A stretch of DNA of 64,000 bases from Methylotenera oryzisoli (lineage in GTDB: Bacteria; Pseudomonadota; Gammaproteobacteria; Burkholderiales; Methylophilaceae). Position 1 is the stretch's first letter. Each line of letters starts with the position of its first letter. Under the pieces are notes generated by a model. It was not told the origin of the DNA. It saw nothing but the letters and a program-made list of their open reading frames with translations, and made no database searches. Below, piece after piece: positions 1-10,239 of this stretch. The position numbers and the translations under genes are program-made. Location of the stretch: assembly GCA_945881735.1 (NCBI GenBank), contig CAMCVF010000010.1, forward strand, positions 1 to 64,000. The letters are read 5' to 3'.

Positions 1-4
1 TCAT
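1..4 (-). CDS. Start codon of the next operon gene, cut by the window edge (probably tatA)
   Basis: Read on the minus strand, an ATG lies at 4-2. It is preceded by AGGAGA at 8-13 with a 3-nt gap, a very good ribosome binding site. Only four bases of the gene are in the window. In related betaproteobacteria the gene after hisE and the HIT gene is tatA, so that identity is inferred from gene order only. Confidence 0.5.
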
Positions 5-27
5 ACTCTCCTAAAATATTTAGAAAT

Positions 28-348
28 CTAGTGACCACCAAATACGTGAACGTGTATATGAAATACTTCCTGCCCACCTTCACGACCGGTATTAATCAGT
101 GTTTTAAAACCAAGCAAGCCTTGGCTTTCAGCCAATTTAGGTGCCAGCATTAAAGCTTTGCCTAACAAAGATTGATGCGTTTCGGTGCAATCTTTAAGCG
201 TTTCAATGTGTAATTTTGGCACAATTAAAAAGTGGACCTTTGACATTGGCTTTATATCATGAAAAACAATAAAATCATCATCTTCATAAATTTTTTTAGT
301 AGGAATATCGCCCTTAATAATCTTACAAAAAATGCAGTCTGTGCTCAT
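28..348 (-). CDS. hinT: HIT-family nucleotide hydrolase (HinT-like)
   Basis: This is a 106-residue histidine triad protein of the usual HinT length. The family hydrolyses purine nucleoside phosphoramidates and aminoacyl-AMP. The N-terminal CIFCKI with GDIP is typical, and the C-terminal HIHVHV triad contains the catalytic histidine. Its ATG overlaps the hisE stop by one base (TAATG), so translation is probably coupled to the histidine operon. The frame ends GGH*. The specific substrate cannot be read from sequence. Confidence 0.93.
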   Translation of the reverse strand: MSTDCIFCKIIKGDIPTKKIYEDDDFIVFHDIKPMSKVHFLIVPKLHIETLKDCTETHQSLLGKALMLAPKLAESQGLLGFKTLINTGREGGQEVFHIHVHVFGGH

Positions 349-665
349 TATTTTGGACGACTTTCCTTCTCTGCAATACCGGACAATCCTTCACGGCGTG
401 CCAATTCTTCCAGCACATCCTGTGGCTTTAAATCGGCTTTAGCCAGCATAATCAATGTGTGAAACCATAAATCAGCAGTTTCATGAATAATTTCTTCTTT
501 ATTACCGCCTTTAGCCGCAATCACAGTTTCAGTGGCTTCTTCACCAATTTTTTTGAGTATGCTATCCATGCCTTTAGCATAGAGTTTAGCCACATAGGAA
601 GACGTTGGATCCGCGCTTTTGCGCTTTTCTATCAACTCACTTAATCGGGCTAATACATCATTCAT
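348..665 (-). CDS. hisE: Phosphoribosyl-ATP pyrophosphatase
   Basis: HisE converts phosphoribosyl-ATP to phosphoribosyl-AMP, the second step of histidine synthesis. The 105-residue all-alpha MazG-like protein shows the metal-binding pattern [14 protein letters not shown] and a downstream HETADLWFH segment. It is a stand-alone gene rather than a HisIE fusion. Its ATG lies inside the end of hisI (8-nt overlap), and its stop overlaps the HIT gene start, so hisI-hisE-hinT appear translationally coupled. Confidence 0.96.
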   Translation of the reverse strand: MNDVLARLSELIEKRKSADPTSSYVAKLYAKGMDSILKKIGEEATETVIAAKGGNKEEIIHETADLWFHTLIMLAKADLKPQDVLEELARREGLSGIAEKESRPK

Positions 666-1056
666 GTTTGTATATTTCGTCTGGATCTTTAATCACGGCT
701 TGGTCGATCCGCCATTGATTATTGTCTAGTTTTTTAAAAAAGCAATTATGCCTACCTGTATGACAAGCAATACCGCCGATTTGCTCAATATTAATCAAAA
801 TCACATCTTCATCGCAGTCTAGGCGAACATCGTGCACTTTTTGAATATGGCCAGATTCTTCACCTTTGCGCCATAATTTGTTGCGCGAACGCGACCAATA
901 TACCGCTTGTTTAGATTCACTGGTTAATTGTAACGCTTCACGATTCATCCAAGCAAACATTAATACTTTGCCCGTATCAAACTCTTGCGCAATAACGGGC
1001 ACCAAGCCGTTTGCGTCCCAGTTCACCTCGTCCAACCAATTCATATTAATAGCCAA
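658..1056 (-). CDS. hisI: Phosphoribosyl-AMP cyclohydrolase
   Basis: HisI opens the adenine ring of phosphoribosyl-AMP, the third histidine step. The 132-residue protein shows the metal and zinc ligands of the family: [10 protein letters not shown], followed by [11 protein letters not shown] near residues 95-107. The length fits the stand-alone cyclohydrolase. It follows hisF with a 1-nt gap and overlaps hisE by 8 nt. Confidence 0.96.
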   Translation of the reverse strand: MAINMNWLDEVNWDANGLVPVIAQEFDTGKVLMFAWMNREALQLTSESKQAVYWSRSRNKLWRKGEESGHIQKVHDVRLDCDEDVILINIEQIGGIACHTGRHNCFFKKLDNNQWRIDQAVIKDPDEIYKHE

Positions 1057-1057
1057 C

Positions 1058-1825
1058 TCACAACCTCACCTCAATGTTATGGTCGCGCATATACTTTTTA
1101 GCCTGCTGTACCGTGTATTCACCATAATGGAAAATACTAGCGGCTAGAACAGCATCAGCGCCACCGACGGTAACGCCATCGACCAAGTGCTGCAAATTAC
1201 CTACACCACCAGATGCAATCAATGGCACATCCACCGCATCGCTAATGGCGCGATTTAATGGATTATTAAAGCCAATTTTAGTACCGTCTCTATCCATACT
1301 GGTAACCAGCAATTCACCAGCGCCAAGACTTACCATATACCGCGCCCATTTAACGGCATCTAAGCCCGTGGCTTTTCGGCCACCATGCGTAAATACTTCC
1401 CAGTCGAATGGTTGATTGTCTACCTTTTTAGCATCAATGGCTACCACAATGCATTGCGAACCAAAGCGGGCGGCGGCGTCTTGTACCATTTGCGGATTTA
1501 ACACTGCGGTGGTGTTAATGCTGACTTTATCGGCGCCTGCATTCAATAAGCGGCGAACATCTTCCACCTCGCGCACACCTCCACCAACAGTTAAAGGAAT
1601 AAACACTTGGCTGGCGACTTGTTCAATAATATGCAAAATCAAGCCGCGATTGTCGGAACTAGCGGTTATATCCAAAAAAGTCAGCTCATCTGCACCTTGG
1701 TTGTCATAGCGTTTGGCAATTTCAACAGGGTCACCTGCGTCGCGTAACTCTAAAAAATTGATTCCTTTTACCACGCGACCATCGGTCACATCCAAGCAAG
1801 GAATGATACGCTTAGCTAATGCCAT
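1058..1825 (-). CDS. hisF: Imidazole glycerol phosphate synthase, cyclase subunit
   Basis: HisF is the (beta/alpha)8 cyclase that uses ammonia from HisH to turn PRFAR into imidazole glycerol phosphate and AICAR. The 255 residues begin [13 protein letters not shown]. The catalytic aspartates are visible in [13 protein letters not shown] (Asp11) and TSMDRDGT. The phosphate-binding loops VGGGVR and ASGGVG are intact. It lies 9 nt after hisA, in the same operon as its partner hisH. Confidence 0.97.
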   Translation of the reverse strand: MALAKRIIPCLDVTDGRVVKGINFLELRDAGDPVEIAKRYDNQGADELTFLDITASSDNRGLILHIIEQVASQVFIPLTVGGGVREVEDVRRLLNAGADKVSINTTAVLNPQMVQDAAARFGSQCIVVAIDAKKVDNQPFDWEVFTHGGRKATGLDAVKWARYMVSLGAGELLVTSMDRDGTKIGFNNPLNRAISDAVDVPLIASGGVGNLQHLVDGVTVGGADAVLAASIFHYGEYTVQQAKKYMRDHNIEVRL

Positions 1826-1834
1826 AAAGGTTTT

Positions 1835-2575
1835 CTAAGCACTTAACTCGTCTGCCAATTTTTGCGCCGCAGCAAAATCTATCGTACCTTCATAAATGGC
1901 GCGGCCAGTAATGGCGCCAATAATTCCTTCACTCGCTACAGCGCACAGACTACGCACATCATCCAAATTAGTAACGCCACCAGAGGCAATCACTGGAATA
2001 GTCAGCGACTGCGCCAACGCTAACGTTGCCTCAATATTGACACCCGTTAACATACCATCACGACCAATATCGGTATAAACAATGGCATTTACGCCATAAT
2101 CTTCATACTTTTTCGCCAAATCAATGACATCGTGACCGGTCAGTTTTGACCAGCCGTCAATCGCTACTTTGCCATCTTTGGCATCTAGGCCCACCATAAT
2201 TTGACCAGGGAAAGCATAACAAGCTTCATGCAAGAAGCCAGGAGTTTTAACTGCAGCCGTTCCAATAATGACATAGTCAATACCATCATCCAAATAACGC
2301 TCTATGGTTTCTAAATCGCGAATACCGCCACCAAGCTGAATTGGGATTTCACCCTTGCACGCCGCTACTATAGACTTAATAGCCGCCTCATTCACTGGCT
2401 TACCTGCAAACGCGCCATTTAAATCAACTAAATGTAATCGTTTTCCGCCTTGAGTAACCCAATGCCGCGCCATTGCGCCCGGGTCTTCAGAAAATACGGT
2501 AGATTCTTCCATTAGGCCCTGTTTTAAACGAACACAGTGGCCATCTTTGAGATCAATTGCAGGGATAATAAGCAT
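1835..2575 (-). CDS. hisA: Phosphoribosylformimino-AICAR ribotide isomerase
   Basis: HisA isomerises ProFAR to PRFAR. The 246-residue barrel starts [17 protein letters not shown] with the general base Asp8. The second acid/base aspartate is in [10 protein letters not shown]. It shows the family loops LGGGIRD and ASGGVTN, and is homologous to the downstream hisF. Length and motifs are ordinary. It is separated from hisH by about 63 nt. Confidence 0.97.
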   Translation of the reverse strand: MLIIPAIDLKDGHCVRLKQGLMEESTVFSEDPGAMARHWVTQGGKRLHLVDLNGAFAGKPVNEAAIKSIVAACKGEIPIQLGGGIRDLETIERYLDDGIDYVIIGTAAVKTPGFLHEACYAFPGQIMVGLDAKDGKVAIDGWSKLTGHDVIDLAKKYEDYGVNAIVYTDIGRDGMLTGVNIEATLALAQSLTIPVIASGGVTNLDDVRSLCAVASEGIIGAITGRAIYEGTIDFAAAQKLADELSA

Positions 2576-2638
2576 GAATGTTATTGATTGTAATGACGAA
2601 AATAATGAAGGGTTTTAGTTATAAATTCTTTAAATGTG

Positions 2639-3292
2639 TTAGGGCTTCCAATATACAAAATTACGCAGTAATTGCAAACCAGCTTGTGCGCTTTTTTCAA
2701 CGTGAAATTGTGTGGCAAATATATTATCTTTTGCTATTACGCTGCAAAAGCGATTAGGGTACTCAGTCTCGCCCGCAATTAAAGCCGCATCTAATGGTGC
2801 CGCATAATAGCTATGCACATGATAGAAACGTGTGGCATCTGCAATACCTTGCCAAAGCGCATGCGCTTGGCTTTGCTTATTTTTAACCTGATACACTTGA
2901 TTCCAACCCATATGCGGGATTTTTAATTTTTCGTTATTGACTACTTGGTGCGCGGCAAAACGTTTTACGTCACCTCTAAACAAGCCTAATCCTGCTGTAT
3001 CACCCTCTTCAGAGTGATCAAACAACAATTGCATACCAATGCAAATACCTAAAAACGGCTTATTAGCAGCAGCATGCAAAATAGCATCTCGCAAGTGGCG
3101 CGTGTCCAGTTCGCGCATACAATCTGGCATGGCGCCTTGACCTGGGAAAACTACCCGAACTGCCTGCTGAATTAATGCTGGATTACTGGTAACCACCACG
3201 GATTTACCATCGGCGACATGCTCAACCGCCTTTGAAACAGAGCGTAAATTACCCATGCCGTAATCAACAACGGCGATATCTATTTTACTCAT
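2639..3292 (-). CDS. hisH: Imidazole glycerol phosphate synthase, glutaminase subunit
   Basis: HisH is the class I amidotransferase that hydrolyses glutamine and channels ammonia to HisF. The catalytic triad is complete: Cys84 in GICIGMQ, and His197 and Glu199 in QFHVEKS. The oxyanion segment PGQGAMPDC is present. The length of 217 residues is normal. It sits between hisB and hisA in the usual proteobacterial order. Confidence 0.97.
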   Translation of the reverse strand: MSKIDIAVVDYGMGNLRSVSKAVEHVADGKSVVVTSNPALIQQAVRVVFPGQGAMPDCMRELDTRHLRDAILHAAANKPFLGICIGMQLLFDHSEEGDTAGLGLFRGDVKRFAAHQVVNNEKLKIPHMGWNQVYQVKNKQSQAHALWQGIADATRFYHVHSYYAAPLDAALIAGETEYPNRFCSVIAKDNIFATQFHVEKSAQAGLQLLRNFVYWKP

Positions 3293-3322
3293 TGTATGTG
3301 AACCGTATGCAAAACGCCGTAT

Positions 3323-3910
3323 TTATAAGCTACCTTTAGTAGACGGCATAATGCCAGCCATGCGATCATCAAATGTCACGGCCATACGTAAGGCGCGCCC
3401 AAAAGCTTTAAATATGGTTTCACATTGATGATGCGAATTATGGCCCTTTAGATTATCGATATGCAAGGTGACATTGGCGTGATTGACGAATCCTTGAAAA
3501 AATTCATGCACCAAATCGACGTCAAAATCGCCTATTGCCGCTCGGGTAAATTCACAATCAAACTCTAACCCTGGTCGGCCCGATAAATCGAGCACAACTC
3601 GACTCAAAGCTTCATCCAAAGGCACATAGGCATGACCATAACGGTTAATACCTTTTTTATCACCAACTGCTTTTGCAAACGCTTGGCCTAGCGTAATGCC
3701 AATATCTTCAACGGTGTGATGTGCATCAATATGCAAATCACCTTTGGCTTGTACATTTAAATCAAACAGACCATGACGCGCAATTTGATCAAGCATATGA
3801 TCTAAAAATCCAATGCCTGTATTAAATTGTGCCGTGCCGTTGCCATCTATATTAATAGAGACAGTAATTTGAGTTTCTAAGGTGTTACGTGTAACTTCTG
3901 CTAGGCGCAT
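3323..3910 (-). CDS. hisB: Imidazoleglycerol-phosphate dehydratase
   Basis: This is the 195-residue monofunctional HisB, without the phosphatase domain found in enterics. It dehydrates imidazole glycerol phosphate. The metal-binding His-rich motifs [11 protein letters not shown] and [10 protein letters not shown] are both present. It is the first gene after the hps terminator, so hisB and the genes below it probably need their own promoter in the 3911-4044 gap, or readthrough from upstream. Confidence 0.96.
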   Translation of the reverse strand: MRLAEVTRNTLETQITVSINIDGNGTAQFNTGIGFLDHMLDQIARHGLFDLNVQAKGDLHIDAHHTVEDIGITLGQAFAKAVGDKKGINRYGHAYVPLDEALSRVVLDLSGRPGLEFDCEFTRAAIGDFDVDLVHEFFQGFVNHANVTLHIDNLKGHNSHHQCETIFKAFGRALRMAVTFDDRMAGIMPSTKGSL

Positions 3911-4043
3911 AAAATATCTAAATTAATTCAATTAAATAGGTGACATATTTTAACTCAAACTCTATGTTAGGCGAAAATTGAGCCAAAATAAAGTTTAAGC
4001 CTAAACTACAATACAAATTTTAGTAATGACCATCCTCAAATGC

Positions 4044-4074
4044 AAAAAAAGCCGAGTATTAAGTCGGCTTTTTT
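4044..4074 (-). terminator. Strong intrinsic terminator after hps (hairpin works on both strands)
   Basis: The stem pairs GCCGA at 4051-4055 with TCGGC at 4064-4068, extended by six A:T pairs (4045-4050 with 4069-4074), around an 8-nt loop. The A and T runs on both sides mean it can act in either direction. It lies 38 nt beyond the hps stop codon and isolates hps from hisB. Confidence 0.85.
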
Positions 4075-4112
4075 ATAACAGTAATCAAACAAAATTAGTT
4101 TGTAGTGCCTGT

Positions 4113-4997
4113 TTATTCTTTAGCTGTAGGAGCGGCATCAGCTGCGGGAGCGGACTCAACTGGAGCAGCCTCAATTGGCGCCACTTCTTCTGGCGCAGCT
4201 TCCATTGGTGTTTCAGCGGCTGGCATTGCTTCTTCTACTGCTGGTGTTTCAGCTGGCTTTTCTTCAGCTGGTTTGTTACCAGTTAACAAATATAAACCTA
4301 ATAAAACAGCCCCTGCGATAAGTGCCCATGGTAAGTATTTACCCATGCCACCAGCTGACGCTGAGTTAGCACGTGCTAAACCGGTGATTTCAGCGGCTGA
4401 AGCGGCTGGATCGGCCGCGCCATAAATCGCAGCACCTGCAACCACAATGTCTGCACCTGCATCTACCACTTGACGTACTGTTGCCGCTTTTACGCCACCA
4501 GCTACAGAAACTTTAGCGCCAGTATTTAAACCAGTGATTAAAGCTAAATCCGCAAAAGGTGTTTGACCTGCTGCTTGTTGATCTAAACCAGTATGAACGC
4601 CAATAATGTGAGCGCCTAATTTAGCTACTTCTAAAGTACGTGCCTTTTTGTCAGCAACGTTAATCAAGTCGACTTGTGCCATTTTTCCGTATTTGTTAGC
4701 AACGTCGATTACGCCTTTAATAGTACCAATATCTGCAGTACCTAAAACGGTACAAATATCAGCACCGGCTTTGTAGAAAGGCTCAGCTTCGTAGAAGCCA
4801 GCGTCCATGGTTTTCAGATCAACTAAGATTTTGTTGTTTGGGAATTTAGCACGCAATGTTTTTAATAATTCAATACCGTTGTGCTTAATGCAAGGTGTGC
4901 CTATTTCTAAAATATCTACGTGTGGTGCTACTTTAGTTGCTAACGCAACTGTTGCATCAAAATCTAGTGAATCTAATGCCATTTGGGTTTGTGCCAT
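4113..4997 (-). CDS. hps: 3-hexulose-6-phosphate synthase with C-terminal membrane anchor and acidic tail
   Basis: HPS joins formaldehyde to ribulose 5-phosphate, the entry reaction of the ribulose monophosphate pathway. Residues 1-210 are a complete OMPDC-like barrel starting MAQTQMALDSLDF. The DxKxxD motif is Asp60, Lys62 and Asp65 (LVDLKTMDAG), and phosphate loops are at VAGGVK and VAGAAIYG. The family normally ends near residue 210. Here there is a linker, a transmembrane-like helix at about 221-239 (PWALIAGAVLLGLYLL), then about 55 residues made almost only of Ala, Pro and Glu. The frame is clean and a terminator follows directly, so the tail looks genuine. GGAGG at 5008-5012 supports the start. 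The gene splits the his cluster between hisC and hisB. Confidence 0.95.
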   Translation of the reverse strand: MAQTQMALDSLDFDATVALATKVAPHVDILEIGTPCIKHNGIELLKTLRAKFPNNKILVDLKTMDAGFYEAEPFYKAGADICTVLGTADIGTIKGVIDVANKYGKMAQVDLINVADKKARTLEVAKLGAHIIGVHTGLDQQAAGQTPFADLALITGLNTGAKVSVAGGVKAATVRQVVDAGADIVVAGAAIYGAADPAASAAEITGLARANSASAGGMGKYLPWALIAGAVLLGLYLLTGNKPAEEKPAETPAVEEAMPAAETPMEAAPEEVAPIEAAPVESAPAADAAPTAKE

Positions 4998-5063
4998 GGT
5001 GCCTATTCCTCCGAGCTCGCTAATAATTTAATAAAAGTGTTCGATTAAAATTATTTGATTAAA

Positions 5064-5200
5064 AGTTAATATTTTGTAGTTATTTGGTTTTAACTAAAGT
5101 TAATTTTACAAAATACTGTTTGCACATTTTGTACAATTTACATCATAACCGCAATTGATTGATTAATTCAACAATTTGGACGTAAATTGATTACAAAACA
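5064..5200. promoter_or_regulatory. hps upstream region with repeated ATTTTGTA / TACAAAA motifs
   Basis: The 238-bp gap upstream of hps is very AT-rich. The 8-mer ATTTTGTA occurs at 5071-5078 and 5126-5133. Its complement occurs at 5107-5114, and TACAAAA at 5192-5198. The copies at 5070-5078 and 5107-5115 form a perfect 9-bp inverted repeat. These could be regulator sites or A/T upstream-element blocks for a strong promoter. I could not place a convincing -35/-10 pair. Confidence 0.35.
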
Positions 5201-5235
5201 ATCACTTTAGCGGAATTAAGTACTGATTGGACATA

Positions 5236-6303
5236 CTAAACTGATTTTAGAATCACATTGATTGCTTGAATTAGACTACTTGACTGGTTATCGGTACCGA
5301 TTGTGATGCGAATATAAGGTGAAATACGCGCTGGCTTTTTAAAATGGCGAACGATAATACTATGCTCACGCAGTTTTACCACCAATTCTTCACCATCTAT
5401 TTTTTTGTGTTTGGCAAATATGAAGTTAGCTCCTGATGGCAGAACTTCAAAGCTTAGTGCATGTAACTCATTAACCAAAGTATCTCTTGTTGAAATAACT
5501 TTAGCGCAAGTTTCTTCAAAATAGCCACTGTCTTGCATGGCAGCAACCGCGCCCGCCTCAGCAAAGCGATCAATTGGATACGAGTTAAAACTATCTTTAA
5601 CGCGCATTAAAGCTTCGATTAAATCCTTATTTCCCAACGCATAACCTACCCGTAGGCCTGCCAAAGATCGTGCTTTGGACAAACTATGTGTCACTAGCAG
5701 ATTAGGATAAGTATTAATCAAGTTAACCGCAGATTCAGTACCAAAATCCACATAAGCCTCATCAATTACCACTACAGAGTGCGTATTTTGGCGTAGCAAT
5801 TGCTCTATTTTTGCAAGCGCTAGCGGAATGCCCGTAGGCGCATTTGGATTTGGGAAAATAATACCGCCATTTGGACGCGCATAATGGTGAATATCAATAT
5901 TAAATTGCTTATCTAACGCGATAGTTTCATATTGAATACCATATAACCCGCAATAAACAGGGTAGAAACTGTAGGTAATATCGGGGAATAGCAATGGTTT
6001 ATCATGCTTTAATAAACCTTGAAAAACATGCGCCAGCACTTCATCTGACCCGTTACCGACAAACACTTGATTAGATTGCAAATCAAAAATTCGTGCGATT
6101 ACCGACTTTAATCTATCTGAATTTGGGTCTGGGTAAAGTCTTAAACTGTCGGCAGCTTCAGCCTTTAGGGCTTCAATCACCTTGAGGCTTGGCCCATAAG
6201 GATTTTCATTGGTGTTTAACTTAACCAAGTTGGTTAACTTGGGTTGCTCACCTGGCACATAGGGGGTTAATCTATGTACAACATCGCTCCAATACTTACT
6301 CAT
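5236..6303 (-). CDS. hisC: Histidinol-phosphate aminotransferase
   Basis: HisC is a PLP-dependent class I/II aminotransferase that converts imidazole acetol phosphate to histidinol phosphate. At 355 residues the length is normal. The PLP lysine is Lys210 in [16 protein letters not shown]. The cofactor-ring aspartate is in VIDEAYVDF, and NPNAPTG contains the usual Asn. It follows hisD by 11 nt. The operon then breaks at the hps promoter region. Confidence 0.97.
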   Translation of the reverse strand: MSKYWSDVVHRLTPYVPGEQPKLTNLVKLNTNENPYGPSLKVIEALKAEAADSLRLYPDPNSDRLKSVIARIFDLQSNQVFVGNGSDEVLAHVFQGLLKHDKPLLFPDITYSFYPVYCGLYGIQYETIALDKQFNIDIHHYARPNGGIIFPNPNAPTGIPLALAKIEQLLRQNTHSVVVIDEAYVDFGTESAVNLINTYPNLLVTHSLSKARSLAGLRVGYALGNKDLIEALMRVKDSFNSYPIDRFAEAGAVAAMQDSGYFEETCAKVISTRDTLVNELHALSFEVLPSGANFIFAKHKKIDGEELVVKLREHSIIVRHFKKPARISPYIRITIGTDNQSSSLIQAINVILKSV

Positions 6304-6314
6304 TTATCTGCTCA

Positions 6315-7610
6315 TTATTTTAAGCGGTATTCAGCGGATTTAGCATGCGCGGTTAAGCCTTCGCCATGAGCCAATGTGGAAGCAATCTTACCCAGTTTTT
6401 GCGCACCATCTTGTGACACCATAATCAAGCTAGAGCGTTTTTGGAAATCATAGACACCCAATGGGCTTGAAAATCGTGCCGTGCGCGATGTTGGCAATAC
6501 ATGGTTTGGCCCTGCGCAATAGTCACCTAACGCTTCGCAGGTATCACGACCCATAAAAATCGCGCCCGCATGTTTGATTTTTTTACTCATCTCTAGCGGA
6601 TTCTCGACTGAAAGTTCCAGATGTTCTGGCGCAATATAATTGCTTATTTCAATTGCTTCATCTAAATCTTTAGTCAAGATTAGCGCACCCCTATCACTAA
6701 TCGACGTATTAATGATGTCTTTGCGTGGCATGGTTTCGACTAGCTTTTGCATACTGGCTGCAACGGAATCTAAAAATGCGGCATTTGGGCTTAGCAAAAT
6801 AGATTGCGCTAATTCGTCATGCTCAGCTTGACTAAACAAATCCATGGCAATCCAATCAGGATTGGTTTTGCCATCGCAGATCACTAAAATTTCAGATGGG
6901 CCTGCCACCATGTCAATGCCTACTACGCCAAATACACGGCGCTTGGCAGCAGCCACATATGAATTACCAGGCCCAACTATTTTATCCACTTGCGGTACGG
7001 TTTTAGTACCATAAGCCATTGCACCTACGGCTTGCGCGCCGCCAATACAGAATACGCGATCTACAAGTGCAATAGCTGCTGCTGCCAATACCAAAGCATT
7101 TTTTTCACCATTTGGAGTTGGCACCACCATGATTAACTCAGCAACACCAGCCACTTTTGCCGGTATCGCATTCATTAACACGCTAGAAGGATAGGCAGCC
7201 TTGCCACCTGGAACATACAAACCTACACGGTCTAATGCCGTGACTTGTTGACCCAGCAATGTACCATCGGTCTCAGTGTAGCTCCATGATTGCATCACTT
7301 GTTTTTCATGGTAGCTTTTTACCCTGTCCGCAGCCGCCTGCAAGGCTTCACGCTGATTAATGGGCAAGCTATTTAATGCACCTTGCAACTCTGATTGGCT
7401 AATTTCAAGCTCACTTAGAAGGCTTGCGCTGGTTTTATCAAAGCGATTGGTGTATTCCAATACAGCTAAATCGCCGCGATTTTTCACATCTTTTAAAATA
7501 TTGGCAACCACCACATCAATAGAATCATCTTGCGCGGTTTCAAACGCCAACAAGGCCTTTAAATCCGCATCAAATGTGCTATCTATTGTGGATAAACGTC
7601 TAATCTTCAT
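6315..7610 (-). CDS. hisD: Histidinol dehydrogenase
   Basis: HisD performs the last two oxidations, histidinol to histidine, using NAD and zinc. The 431-residue protein carries the family signature around [12 protein letters not shown] and [10 protein letters not shown] (zinc and catalytic residues). Further down are APEHLEL and the conserved [13 protein letters not shown]. It lies between hisG and hisC, as in other betaproteobacteria. Confidence 0.97.
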   Translation of the reverse strand: MKIRRLSTIDSTFDADLKALLAFETAQDDSIDVVVANILKDVKNRGDLAVLEYTNRFDKTSASLLSELEISQSELQGALNSLPINQREALQAAADRVKSYHEKQVMQSWSYTETDGTLLGQQVTALDRVGLYVPGGKAAYPSSVLMNAIPAKVAGVAELIMVVPTPNGEKNALVLAAAAIALVDRVFCIGGAQAVGAMAYGTKTVPQVDKIVGPGNSYVAAAKRRVFGVVGIDMVAGPSEILVICDGKTNPDWIAMDLFSQAEHDELAQSILLSPNAAFLDSVAASMQKLVETMPRKDIINTSISDRGALILTKDLDEAIEISNYIAPEHLELSVENPLEMSKKIKHAGAIFMGRDTCEALGDYCAGPNHVLPTSRTARFSSPLGVYDFQKRSSLIMVSQDGAQKLGKIASTLAHGEGLTAHAKSAEYRLK

Positions 7611-7657
7611 TGCTTGTTACTTTCAGAATCTTTTAATGTTCTTATGGCGTAATTGCG

Positions 7658-8299
7658 TTAATTTTTAATTGCAGAAGCAAAACTATCAATAATTGGCTGT
7701 AATTGCGCGCGATTTAGTTTAAGCGATGCCTGATTAACCACTAAACGTGAGCTGATGTCGCCTACAAACTCTACTGCTTTGAGGTTATTGGCGCGCAAAG
7801 TTCCGCCAGTGCTCACTAAATCTACAATTACATCGGCTAAACCCACCAATGGGCCTAGCTCCATTGAGCCGTAAAGCTTGATTAAATCGACATGCATGCC
7901 TTTTGCCGCAAAGTGCTCACGCGCCGTTTTAACGTATTTTGTCACCACTTTAAGCCTTGCACCTTGGCGAATACTGGCTTCATAGTCAAAATCGTTGCGC
8001 ACGGCCACCATCATTTTACATTTGGCAATTTGCAAATCCAGCGGCTGATACAAACCTTCACCACCATGCTCTTCTAAGACATCCTTGCCCGCAATGCCTA
8101 AATCCGCCGCACCATATTGCACATAAGTTGGTACATCGGTAGCGCGCACAATGATGAGTCTTACATCATCTCTATTAGTGCCAATTATCAATTTGCGCGA
8201 TGATTCAGGGTCTTCTAATGCATGAATACCCGCCGCCGCCAATAATCGGACAGTTTCTTCAAAAATTCGGCCTTTAGATAGTGCTATTGTAATCATCAT
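7658..8299 (-). CDS. hisG: ATP phosphoribosyltransferase, short form
   Basis: HisG starts histidine synthesis by joining ATP and PRPP. At 213 residues it is the short form, which lacks the regulatory ACT-like domain and in known cases needs HisZ as partner. No hisZ is in this window, so it must be elsewhere. The N-terminus [13 protein letters not shown] and the PRPP loop [14 protein letters not shown] are intact. It is the first his gene, 32 nt after murA. Confidence 0.96.
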   Translation of the reverse strand: MMITIALSKGRIFEETVRLLAAAGIHALEDPESSRKLIIGTNRDDVRLIIVRATDVPTYVQYGAADLGIAGKDVLEEHGGEGLYQPLDLQIAKCKMMVAVRNDFDYEASIRQGARLKVVTKYVKTAREHFAAKGMHVDLIKLYGSMELGPLVGLADVIVDLVSTGGTLRANNLKAVEFVGDISSRLVVNQASLKLNRAQLQPIIDSFASAIKN

Positions 8300-8331
8300 T
8301 TTTTCTTATAATTATTGGTTAAAACTATTAA

Positions 8332-9600
<1,269 letters not shown>

Positions 9601-9912
9601 TTAAACCGTTTCAGCTAACAAAGCTTGCAACTCACCACTTTCATACATCGCGCGCATAATGTCTGAACCGCCTAAAAATTCACCGTTTACATACAACTGC
9701 GGAATGGTTGGCCAATTGGCGTATTGCTTAATGCCTTCGCGAATGGCTTGATCCTGTAAAACATCTACCGCTAAATAGGGCGTGTTACAGGCGTCTAAAA
9801 TTTGCGTAGCCATATTCGAAAAACCACATTGTGGAAATTTTGGACTACCTTTCATGTACAACACAACTTTATTGCTGGTTAACGTTTGTTTAATTTGCGC
9901 TTGCGTATCCAT
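9601..9912 (-). CDS. grxD: Monothiol glutaredoxin, Grx4 type
   Basis: This is a 103-residue monothiol glutaredoxin with the CGFS active site (Cys29, in FPQCGFSNMA). It also has the glutathione-binding WPTIPQLYVNGEFLGGSDI segment. The family carries or delivers [2Fe-2S] clusters together with BolA-type partners. The neighbouring ibaG gene is such a partner, which supports an iron-sulfur role. Confidence 0.95.
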   Translation of the reverse strand: MDTQAQIKQTLTSNKVVLYMKGSPKFPQCGFSNMATQILDACNTPYLAVDVLQDQAIREGIKQYANWPTIPQLYVNGEFLGGSDIMRAMYESGELQALLAETV

Positions 9913-9934
9913 TCACTTCTCCATGCTTTTAATA

Positions 9935-10183
9935 TTAACTATTTGAGACCGCGGCCCATGCCGTTGGCGTGTATGTTTTCATTGATAAAGCGTGTATTTC
10001 GGCGCGCATGCGGTCACCCAATGCGGCGTAAACTAATTGATGTTGTTGTATCATACGCTTGCCTTCAAAAGCAGGACTGACAATCACTGCCTCAAAGTGA
10101 GTGCCATCATCACCTAACACTTTGATGTAATCGCAATCTAGATTTTGCGTGATATAACTTTCTAACTGCGTTGCGCTTAACAA
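9935..10183 (-). CDS. ibaG: BolA-family protein, IbaG type
   Basis: This 82-residue BolA-family protein has the signature HFEAVIVSPAFEGKRMIQQHQLVYAALG, given here in overlapping parts: HFEAVIVSPAFEGK and then QQHQLVYAALG. The conserved C-terminal histidine (EIHALSMKTY) is a cluster ligand in BolA-glutaredoxin complexes. Its position beside grxD and murA matches ibaG (yrbA) rather than bolA itself. It is probably a Grx4 partner in Fe-S or acid-stress physiology. Confidence 0.88.
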   Translation of the reverse strand: MLSATQLESYITQNLDCDYIKVLGDDGTHFEAVIVSPAFEGKRMIQQHQLVYAALGDRMRAEIHALSMKTYTPTAWAAVSNS

Positions 10184-10239
10184 CCTTATTTACTCCTTGA
10201 AAACCGTTTAAATTGATGCCTTTAATTTAAGCTCAAAAC

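Noticed and set aside
866-1147. Plus-strand frame across hisI/hisF
   Set aside because: It is a shadow of two well-conserved genes on the other strand, with no start signal or family match.
4113-4360. HPS tail as a frameshift or assembly artefact
   Set aside because: The frame is open to a normal stop with a terminator 38 nt later, and the hydrophobic segment plus uniform tail composition looks selected. It is kept as genuine but open to test.
4026-4425. Plus-strand Ser/Gly/Ala-rich reading frames opposite the hps tail
   Set aside because: They are the complement of the repetitive Ala/Pro/Glu tail. They have no ribosome site and run across the terminator.
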